This document shows, piece after piece, positions 33,733 to 40,750 of a DNA stretch of 52,495 bases (position 1 is its first letter; each line of letters starts with the position of its first letter). The stretch lies in contig WTGB01000043.1 of NCBI GenBank assembly GCA_011523735.1, positions 1 to 52,495 of the forward strand, in the 5' to 3' direction. A program made the translations under genes and the position numbers. The notes below the pieces were generated by a model. The model saw nothing but the letters and a program-made list of their open reading frames with translations, was not told the DNA's origin and did no database searches. Origin of the DNA: Chloroflexota bacterium (GTDB lineage: Bacteria; Chloroflexota; Anaerolineae; Aggregatilineales; Phototrophicaceae).

Positions 33733-35295
33733 TCAAGCACGTGCCTCGCCCCAGCCGCCACCGCCTGGCGTCTCGATCACTGCGCGATCTCCGGCAGCGA
33801 GCATCGCGTTAACCTTTCCGCTGACGACTTCAGCCTGCCCCGCCCGAATCACTGTATTCAAGCCGCATTTGCCCGCTTGTCCGCCATGGATGCCGTAAGG
33901 GGCGCGCCGCCGCCGCTCCGCATTTATGGTGACCGTGGCCGGGACCAATAGTTCATACTCGCGCAAGATGCCATCGCCGCCACGATGCTGTCCGCCGCCG
34001 CCACTGCCATCGCGCAGTTGATAGCGCAGGACCCGCAGCGGCAGGCTGTATTCCAGCGCTTCCACCGGCGTATTCAGCGTATTCGTCATGTGGCAATGGC
34101 GCCCGGACAAGCCAGCGCCCTGGCTCGAGGCGCCATGCCCGCCGCCCAGCGTCTCGTAATAGACAAACTGCTTGCCGCCGATTGTGCCGCCGACGGCGAA
34201 ATTGTTCATCGTCCCCTGCGAGGCAGCTGGCAGCAATTCGGGCAGGGCTTGCGCCAGCGCTCCCAGCACTGTATCTACGACGCGCTGGCTCGTCTCGGTG
34301 TTGCCCACCACCACTGCCGCCGGAAAGCGCGGATTCAAGAAGCTGCCTGCGGGCGCGATCACCTCGACCGGCTGAAAGCAGCCGTGGTTCACCGGGATGT
34401 CCTCATCTGCCAGCAGCCGTACGCAATACCAGGTGGCCGAGCGCACAATCGCTGGCACCGCATTCACATTGCCCAGCACCTGCGGCGCGCTGCCGGCGAA
34501 GTCGACGCGCATCGCCTCGCCCTCGACATCAATGCGCACTTGTATCGGAATATCGAATTCCGCTTGCCCATCGCCTTCCATGGCATCGCGGAAGCGGTAG
34601 ACGCCGTCCGGTATTCCTGCGATGACGGCTTTTGTCATCTGCCGCGAATAGGTCAGCAGAGCCGCGGCGTGTTCCGCCGTCGCCTCGACGCCATGCTCGA
34701 TCATCATGTCGGCGATGCGGCTCTCGCCGATGCGATGGGCTGCCAGTTGCGCCTCCAAATCGCCGATCCGCTCTTCGGGATCCCTGCTGTTCGCCACGAT
34801 CAGCGCCAGCGCGCCCTCGTTCATCCAGCCGCTCAGCTTCAATTTCAGCGGCGGAATGATGATGCCCTCTTGATAGAGCTCAGTGCTCAGCGGGGCCGAG
34901 CCCGGCGTCATGCCCCCGACATCGGCGTGGTGCGCCCGGCTCGCGACAAAATAGCTCAGCTCGCCACCGGCGAATACCGGCGAGATCATCGTGATATCGG
35001 GCAAGTGCGTACCGCCATGGTAAGGGTCGTTCAGCACCACGACATCGCCTGGAAAGAATTCCTCGAACTCGGCGACGGCGGCCGCCACCGAAGCCGGCAT
35101 GCTGCCCAGATGCACCGGGATATGCGCCGCCTGGGCGATCATGCGCGTCTCGGCGTCAAAGACCGCGCAGCTGAAATCCAGCCGCTCGCGGATATTTGGG
35201 CTGAAGCTGGCTCTTTGCAGCGCCGCGCCCATTTCTTCGGCGACCGCCGCGAAGAGATTCTTGAATACTTCCAAGCTTATGGCATCAACGGGCAT
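33733..35295 (-). CDS. hyuB: Hydantoinase B/oxoprolinase family subunit
   Basis: 520 residues, normal for HyuB. Motifs: LEVFKNLFAAVAEEMGAAL and SPNIRERLDFSCAVFD at the start; HLGSMPASV; GDVVVLNDPYHGGTHLPDIT; the HHADVGGMTPGS metal-site-like stretch; and near the end GGDGILREYELL with RRRRAPYGIHGG. Together with HyuA it should form the ATP-dependent hydrolase. It lies upstream of and co-directional with hyuA, but not in one continuous operon. Confidence 0.93.
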   Translation of the reverse strand: MPVDAISLEVFKNLFAAVAEEMGAALQRASFSPNIRERLDFSCAVFDAETRMIAQAAHIPVHLGSMPASVAAAVAEFEEFFPGDVVVLNDPYHGGTHLPDITMISPVFAGGELSYFVASRAHHADVGGMTPGSAPLSTELYQEGIIIPPLKLKLSGWMNEGALALIVANSRDPEERIGDLEAQLAAHRIGESRIADMMIEHGVEATAEHAAALLTYSRQMTKAVIAGIPDGVYRFRDAMEGDGQAEFDIPIQVRIDVEGEAMRVDFAGSAPQVLGNVNAVPAIVRSATWYCVRLLADEDIPVNHGCFQPVEVIAPAGSFLNPRFPAAVVVGNTETSQRVVDTVLGALAQALPELLPAASQGTMNNFAVGGTIGGKQFVYYETLGGGHGASSQGAGLSGRHCHMTNTLNTPVEALEYSLPLRVLRYQLRDGSGGGGQHRGGDGILREYELLVPATVTINAERRRRAPYGIHGGQAGKCGLNTVIRAGQAEVVSGKVNAMLAAGDRAVIETPGGGGWGEARA

Positions 35296-35468
35296 ATTGG
35301 CTCGCTTTCTGTTGCTGTCGTGACGCTTCCGAAATTAGCACAGATCGTACGTGCTGCAAAGCTGGCGAACCTATTCGGCGATGAATCGGCCTGTTTCCAT
35401 CCGCTGCTATGCAGAAGTAAATCCAAGTTCATCATGCGAAAAGGTAATCGGTAGTGGATGGCGCAAGC

Positions 35469-35493
35469 GGACGGCCCAAGGGTCGCCCCTACA
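35469..35493 (+). repeat. Dispersed palindromic repeat, copy 8
   Basis: GGACGGCCC-AA-GGGTCGCCCCTACA, a slightly decayed left arm with the constant tail, just upstream of the thiamine pyrophosphokinase gene. Confidence 0.65.
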
Positions 35494-35563
35494 AGGCTTG
35501 TCCAGTGATGGTAAGATGCAGCTTGCGCAATCCAGCGGCGCGGTCAAGCTGGGGGCATTGTCT

Positions 35564-36214
35564 GTGAAAGTGCTGCTTATCGCCAATGGCGTTATCAGCC
35601 AAGGCGCCAAGATTCAGCGCCTGCTCGCCGAAGCGGGCGCGTACTGCGTCGTCTGCGCGGACGGCGGCGCGCTGCAGGCTCGAGCGCTCGGTCTGCGTCC
35701 ACATACTATCATCGGCGATATCGACTCGCTGAGGCCGGCGGAGGTCGCTGACTTCAAAGCAGCTGGCAGTGTTATTCTCTCATTCCCGGCCGAAAAGGAT
35801 GAGACCGATCTGGAACTGTCGCTGTTGCATTGCCGGGATATCGGCGCGGAATCTGTGACGATCCTCGGCGCTTTGGGCGGTCGCTTCGACCAGACCGTCG
35901 CCAATCTTTTTCTGCTCACGCTCCCCACCCTCGCTGATATGCGGATCACGCTCGTCGATGGCGAGCAAACTATCACTGTTCTTTCGCCGGGGCGGCATCC
36001 GCTCGTCGGCGAAAAAGGCGATACTGTGTCGCTTATGCCCCTCAGCGCCGGCGTCGACGGCATCACGACGCATAATCTGAAATACCCGCTTAATGACGAA
36101 TCCTTGCCGCAGGGACCGGCGCGCGGCATTAGCAACGTCATGCTGGCGGATAGGGCGGAGGTGAGTTTTCGCCGCGGCAAGTTGCTGCTAGTGCATACGC
36201 TAGGAACTGCTTGA
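35564..36214 (+). CDS. thiN: Thiamine pyrophosphokinase
   Basis: Transfers pyrophosphate from ATP to thiamine to give thiamine diphosphate. Motifs: VVCADGGALQARALGLRPHTIIGDIDS and FPAEKDETDLELSL (substrate and Mg sites), GALGGRFDQTVANLFLL, and the C-terminal beta domain with TTHNLKYPLNDESL and RGISNVM. The GTG at 35564 (CTGGGGG upstream) gives 216 residues, the usual family size. An ATG at 35516 would add 16 residues. No TPP riboswitch is visible before it. Its stop overlaps the next start by one base (TGATG). Confidence 0.92.
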   Translation: MKVLLIANGVISQGAKIQRLLAEAGAYCVVCADGGALQARALGLRPHTIIGDIDSLRPAEVADFKAAGSVILSFPAEKDETDLELSLLHCRDIGAESVTILGALGGRFDQTVANLFLLTLPTLADMRITLVDGEQTITVLSPGRHPLVGEKGDTVSLMPLSAGVDGITTHNLKYPLNDESLPQGPARGISNVMLADRAEVSFRRGKLLLVHTLGTA

Positions 36215-36690
36215 TGAGCGCTTTCACTGTCATCAAACGCGATGCCTTCGGGAAAGAGCAGCTTTCGTATCAGGGTGTCCTAGTCTCTCGAAGCGAAACC
36301 TGCGTCTGCATCGACGCCGTCTTCGCCTTGCCCGATCGCGACTTGGGTTATATCCATCTGCGCCACGGCGATCGCTTCCGCGAATGGTTCTACGCCGATC
36401 GCTGGTACAATATTTTCCGCGTGTGTGATGCCGATATCGGCGCCATCAAAGGCTGGTATTGCAATATCACCCGTCCCGCGCAGATATCGGCGGGACAGGT
36501 GGCGGCGGAAGACCTCGCGTTGGATGTCTTCGTCACTCCTGATGGGCAGGCGCTCCTGCTCGATGAAGCAGAATTCGCCGAGTTGAACTTGACGGCCGAA
36601 GAGCAACAGAAAGCATGGCAGGCGGTTGCGTCAATCAAAACTCGGGTTGCCGGGCGCCTGCCGCCATTTGACGAGATTTCGAGCAAATGA
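36214..36690 (+). CDS. DUF402 (FomD/Ntdp-like) protein
   Basis: 158 residues. DUF402 features: RDLGYIHLRHGDRFREWFYADRWYNIFRV, IKGWYCNITRPAQI, and DLALDVFVTPDGQALLLDEAEF. Relatives hydrolyse nucleoside diphosphates or nucleotidyl-phosphonates with a divalent metal held by the D-x-D/E residues of the last motif. Translationally coupled to thiN, so it may deal with related phosphate esters; this link is inference. Confidence 0.87.
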   Translation: MSAFTVIKRDAFGKEQLSYQGVLVSRSETCVCIDAVFALPDRDLGYIHLRHGDRFREWFYADRWYNIFRVCDADIGAIKGWYCNITRPAQISAGQVAAEDLALDVFVTPDGQALLLDEAEFAELNLTAEEQQKAWQAVASIKTRVAGRLPPFDEISSK

Positions 36691-36711
36691 TTCCAGCGAA
36701 CCGGAGCGATG

Positions 36712-37173
36712 TCACTCCAAGTCCGGGCGAATCACCAGAACCGGGGCATTGATATCGTGCATGACTTTGTTGGCGACGCTGCCGAAAACCAGGCGCGCCA
36801 AGCCGGAATGACCGTGCGTGGTCATCACGACCAGATCAGCGTCTTCCCCTTCGACATACTCGATGATATGCTGCGCCACACCGACCGCATCTATGATATG
36901 CAAGCGGCAACCCACACCTTCCGCCCGCACTTCGTTGCGCAAGCCAAGCAGGTGTTGCTTGATCTCCTCCCGAATCCGGTTCGCCAATTCGTACTCTCCA
37001 GCGATCGCCAGGGAATCGACAAATTCGTGCATCGGCGGCGTGAATATGTGCAGCAGAATCACTTCGCCCTCGCTGATCCGCGCGAAGTCTACCGCATAGG
37101 GAATCGCGCGCTCGCTCCAGGCGGAACCATCGGTCGGCACTACAATCTTTTTGAACGGACGGTGTTGAAACAT
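36712..37173 (-). CDS. Universal stress protein UspA family
   Basis: 153 residues from MFQHRPFKKIVVPTDGS (37173; AGAGAGG upstream). The ATP-binding variant motif is present: MTTHGHSGLARLVFGSVANKV, i.e. G-x2-G-x9-G-S, and the N-terminal PTDGS aspartate is kept. It probably binds ATP and dimerises during stress. It is divergent from the PucC-family transporter gene, sharing a ~140-base promoter region. Confidence 0.93.
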   Translation of the reverse strand: MFQHRPFKKIVVPTDGSAWSERAIPYAVDFARISEGEVILLHIFTPPMHEFVDSLAIAGEYELANRIREEIKQHLLGLRNEVRAEGVGCRLHIIDAVGVAQHIIEYVEGEDADLVVMTTHGHSGLARLVFGSVANKVMHDINAPVLVIRPDLE

Positions 37174-37249
37174 CAGAACCTCTCTCTCGGGGTCAATCAA
37201 ACCTGATTTCAGTATATCATAGTTTCTCATCTATCCTTTATTCAGCCTA

Positions 37250-37277
37250 TTGACCGTCCCGGAAAAACCTGTATAAT
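37250..37277 (+). promoter_or_regulatory. Sigma-70-type promoter of the PucC-family gene
   Basis: TTGACC (37250-37255), 16-base spacer, TATAAT (37272-37277). A second TATAAT follows at 37293-37298 in a partial direct repeat. The ATG is at 37315. Confidence 0.7.
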
Positions 37278-37314
37278 TTCGGAGTTAAATCTATATAATT
37301 CTGAGTAATCATGT

Positions 37315-38709
37315 ATGAAGCCTAGCAAAAACACCGAACTTTCGGTCGCTCATAATCTGAAAATTGCCCTGTTTCATCTGGGTTCGGGCATAGTGGATGT
37401 TTTGACGACGGGCGTCTGGAATCGGATCATGGTGGCCGACCTGGGCTTTAGCGCGACCTTCGTCGGCTTGCTGACTGCTTTGCGCTATTTCCTGGCGCCG
37501 CTTGGGGTCATCGCGGGTCGCTTTTCCGATACGCACACAATAGGCGGGTTTCGGCGTCTGTTCTGGATTTGGCTGGGAAGAGCGATGATGGCGCTCAGCA
37601 CGGTGACGCTGGGCTTCGCAACTGCGGAATTGGTGCGGCGAGCTCAAACCGGCTTAGGGTCCGAGACGCCGCTCGCGCTTTGGCTGGCGCTGGTGTTTTC
37701 CTTTTTGCTTTTCAGCCTGGGCAGCGCTATATCCGGCAGCACCTTCCTCGCGCTTATATACGATCGCGCTGGGGAAAAGCAGCGAGGGCGCGCGGTCGGT
37801 TTGGTCTGGACCTTTCTTTTGATTGGCTTTGCGGCGGGGGGCGTCTTCTTCAGTCTCTTGCTGCCGCCGGAAGACGGGACCGGCGAGCTCGGCTTCTCAG
37901 CGGGATCGGTGCTGACGCTCTTCCTGGTCACCGCCGGTATATTGAGCGCGCTCTGGTTCTTTTCGCTCTTGGGCGAGGAGCAGCGTAATTCGCGCATTGC
38001 AAAAGCGAAAGCCGAGCAGGGCAGCAGCCTGCTCTATGATCTGTCCCTGGTATGGCGCAGCCGCGTGATGACTTTCTTTCTCCTTTACCTCACCCTGTCA
38101 ATGCTCTTCGTCTTTCTGCAGGACACCGTATTGGAGCCCTTCGCCGGAGAAGTGTTTGGCATGGAAGCCCATGTCACCAACCGCTTCGCCGCTTATTGGG
38201 GCAGTATGGCAATCATCGGCTCCTTCGTTGTTCTCTTCTTTTCTGGCAAGCATTCGCTATTCACCGATGGTAATCTGGCGCGCGGCGGGATCATTGTCCT
38301 CCTGTTCGCTTATGCCGTCTTTGCTCTTTCCGCGCTGGGCGAGTTGCGTCCGCTGGTGACGCCGGGCTTGGTGCTGCTGGGCCTTGGCATGGGGATCTGG
38401 AATATCGGCACATTAGGCATGATGATGGAGATGAGCCCCGCGGGCCGGGCCGGTACTTTCCTAGGCTTCTGGACCCTCTGCGTCACATTTGCGCGGGGCG
38501 CGGGCGTGGCAGGTGGCGGTATCGTGCGCGACCTCATGCTGAGCCTGACCGGAGAACACACAAGCGCATACGGCGCGGTTTTCTGCTGCGGCTTCATTGG
38601 TTTGCTGTTCGCTTTGTACGTTCTATGGCAAGTCAAGCGGGGAGATCGGAAAACCGACGCGCGCTCTGAGGCCGAACTGGCGGCTGTGCTTTCACATTCT
38701 TTGGATTGA
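37315..38709 (+). CDS. BCD/PucC-family major facilitator transporter
   Basis: 464 residues with about twelve hydrophobic segments. It starts like PucC/LhaA proteins (GSGIVDVLTTGVWNRIMVADLG) and carries their most typical motif, QDTVLEPFAGEVFGM at 269-283. PucC/LhaA proteins help assemble bacteriochlorophyll light-harvesting complexes, and homologues also occur in non-phototrophs with unknown cargo. No photosynthesis gene is seen in the window, so the substrate here is open. A good promoter precedes it, but a ribosome binding site is weak. Monocistronic by position. Confidence 0.87.
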   Translation: MKPSKNTELSVAHNLKIALFHLGSGIVDVLTTGVWNRIMVADLGFSATFVGLLTALRYFLAPLGVIAGRFSDTHTIGGFRRLFWIWLGRAMMALSTVTLGFATAELVRRAQTGLGSETPLALWLALVFSFLLFSLGSAISGSTFLALIYDRAGEKQRGRAVGLVWTFLLIGFAAGGVFFSLLLPPEDGTGELGFSAGSVLTLFLVTAGILSALWFFSLLGEEQRNSRIAKAKAEQGSSLLYDLSLVWRSRVMTFFLLYLTLSMLFVFLQDTVLEPFAGEVFGMEAHVTNRFAAYWGSMAIIGSFVVLFFSGKHSLFTDGNLARGGIIVLLFAYAVFALSALGELRPLVTPGLVLLGLGMGIWNIGTLGMMMEMSPAGRAGTFLGFWTLCVTFARGAGVAGGGIVRDLMLSLTGEHTSAYGAVFCCGFIGLLFALYVLWQVKRGDRKTDARSEAELAAVLSHSLD

Positions 38710-38738
38710 GCGGGCGCGATAAAGACAGGCAGGGCAGG

Positions 38739-39542
38739 TTATTCGCGGTCGCTTCTCATTAACGCTTGGACATCGGTATAACCCATGATCTTGTGCCCGG
38801 CATCGACATAGATGACTTCGCCCGTGATGCGCAGCGACAGGTCCGAGGCGAGGAAGAGAGCCAAATCACCGACATCATCCTGGCTGACCAGTTCTTTCAT
38901 CGGCGCGGTGACTTCGGCATAGCGCAGCAGATCGCGGAAACCGGCGATGCCTCCGGCTGAGAGGGTCTTGATCGCGCCAGCGCTGATGGCATTGACGCGA
39001 ATCTTGCTCGGTCCCAGGTCGGCTGCCAGATACATGGTGATCGCTTCGAGGGCGGCTTTGGCGATGGCCATGGCGTTGTAGTTGGGGACGACCGTGCGCG
39101 CGGCATTGTAGGTCAAGCTCATGATGCTGCCGCCGTTTTGCATCAGCGGTTCGGCTCGGCGAGCCATTTCGATGAGGCTGGCGGCGCTGATATCGATCGC
39201 GCTCAAGAGCGCCTCCCGCCGCAGATCGACGAAGCGCCCGGCCAAGGCATCGCGTTCGGCGAAAGCGACCGAATGTATCAGCACGTCCAGCACCCCATAT
39301 TTGTCTTCGACGGCGGCGAAGACGGCATCCATTTCGGCGGCATTGGCGACATCCGCTTGCAGCATCAGCTCACAGCCGATCGATTCGCCAAGCGGGCGGA
39401 CGCGCTTCTCCAGCCGATCCATGGCATAACTCAAGGCAATAGTGGCGCCTTCCCGATGCAAGGCGCGGGCAATGCCCCAGCCGATGGAATTCTTGTTGGC
39501 TACGCCGAAGATCAGCGCGATTTTTCCGTCAAGCAAGCCCAT
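38739..39542 (-). CDS. fabI: Enoyl-[acyl-carrier-protein] reductase (NADH), FabI
   Basis: Last reduction step of fatty acid elongation. 267-residue SDR enzyme with the FabI-type cofactor motif GVANKNSIGWGIARAL, HSVAFA, and active residues Y145, Y155 and K162 in the Y-x6-K arrangement (YNAMAIAK), followed by KTLSAGGIAGF. A GAGGAAAAC site precedes the ATG. Convergent with the PucC-family gene; the upstream gene is divergent, so it is transcribed alone. Confidence 0.95.
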   Translation of the reverse strand: MGLLDGKIALIFGVANKNSIGWGIARALHREGATIALSYAMDRLEKRVRPLGESIGCELMLQADVANAAEMDAVFAAVEDKYGVLDVLIHSVAFAERDALAGRFVDLRREALLSAIDISAASLIEMARRAEPLMQNGGSIMSLTYNAARTVVPNYNAMAIAKAALEAITMYLAADLGPSKIRVNAISAGAIKTLSAGGIAGFRDLLRYAEVTAPMKELVSQDDVGDLALFLASDLSLRITGEVIYVDAGHKIMGYTDVQALMRSDRE

Positions 39543-39722
39543 GTTTTCCTCGCTTTTTTGCTTGTTTCGGCTATGACTTCAGGTCTGGCTAGTGAGAATC
39601 TTATCGCATTGAAGTGTCGCCTGCCAGACCACGTCCGCATTGACCGCGTTGGCGCGAAATGCTAATCTTCGAAATATAGAACGCCGAATTGGCGGGCAAG
39701 TTGCGTCTAGGTGGAGCCGCAA

Positions 39723-40739
39723 ATGGCTGAGACAGAACCGGTAATTGTAACGCTCGCGATGGACTTCTCCGATGAGATTGTGGCCGAGTTGCGGGAGATT
39801 TCGCCGCGCTTGCAGGTGGAGCGACATTTTCCCGGGGTTTCGCCCGATGTCATCGCCCGAACGGAAATCCTTTATACCACTGGTTATTATCCCGAGCCGG
39901 AGCAGGCGCCCAAACTGCGCTGGATACAGATGAACTCAGCCGGTGTGAATCACGCGCTGCACCATCCCATTATGCGAGCGGAAGACATTGTGGTGACAAC
40001 GACCAGCGGCATCCATGCCAGCAATATGGCACAGTACTGCCTGATGACGATGCTGATGTTCAACTACCAGATGCGCTTCGCTTTTACGCTGCAGAGCCGG
40101 GCAGAATGGCCCGATGAGCCGCACAGCCTGTTTGAGCCGGTGGATATGGACTTGCAGACGGTCGGCATCGTCGGTTATGGCAGCATCGGACGCGAGTTGG
40201 CGCGGCTCTGCTCGATGATCGGCATGACGGTGCTGGCATCCAAGCGCGACATAAGCAGCACGGAAGAAATGAGCGCCTATGTCATGCCCGGCTTCGGCGA
40301 TCCCAACGGCGATATTCCCGACCGCATCTATCCGGCCGCGACTGTCGCTTCGATGGCGAAGGATTCGGATTATCTGGTGGTAACCGTCCCGCTGACCGAG
40401 GCTACAGAGCATCTGATAGACGACGAGGTCTTGAGCGCGATGAAGGAGAGCGCCGTGCTGATCAATGTCTCGCGCGGAGCGGTGGTTGATGAGAAAGCGC
40501 TGATAACGGCGCTGTCCTCCGGTCAGATCGCTGGCGCCGCGCTTGATGTCTTTGAAGAGGAGCCGCTGCCAAATACCAGCCCGCTATGGAACCTCGACAA
40601 TGTCGTCATCACGCCGCACTTGTCCGGCTTCACGCGGGATTATCATGACAAGGCGGCGCGCGTCTTCAAGGAGAACCTGCGCCGTTATCTTGACAATCGC
40701 CCGCTGCTTAATCAAATGGATCGCGCAAAGGGCTATTAG
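39723..40739 (+). CDS. D-isomer-specific 2-hydroxyacid dehydrogenase
   Basis: 338 residues from the ATG at 39723, which follows GGTGGAG; a GTG four codons upstream is the alternative. NAD-binding fold GYGSIGRELARLCSMIGM; catalytic Arg in NVSRGAVVDEKAL, Glu in DVFEEEPLP, and His in ITPHLSG, the usual triad. It reduces a 2-keto acid to a D-2-hydroxy acid or the reverse. An unusual insertion (SSTEEMSAYVMPGFGDPNGD) separates the dinucleotide domain strands. The substrate (glyoxylate, hydroxypyruvate, phosphoglycerate) is not decided by sequence; the glycerate kinase is 10 kb away. Confidence 0.92.
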   Translation: MAETEPVIVTLAMDFSDEIVAELREISPRLQVERHFPGVSPDVIARTEILYTTGYYPEPEQAPKLRWIQMNSAGVNHALHHPIMRAEDIVVTTTSGIHASNMAQYCLMTMLMFNYQMRFAFTLQSRAEWPDEPHSLFEPVDMDLQTVGIVGYGSIGRELARLCSMIGMTVLASKRDISSTEEMSAYVMPGFGDPNGDIPDRIYPAATVASMAKDSDYLVVTVPLTEATEHLIDDEVLSAMKESAVLINVSRGAVVDEKALITALSSGQIAGAALDVFEEEPLPNTSPLWNLDNVVITPHLSGFTRDYHDKAARVFKENLRRYLDNRPLLNQMDRAKGY

Positions 40740-40750
40740 CCGGCTGCGCG

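Noticed and set aside
35400..35563. TPP riboswitch upstream of thiN
   Set aside because: No CTGAGA...ACCTGATCTGG-like thi-box is seen; only a dispersed palindrome lies there.
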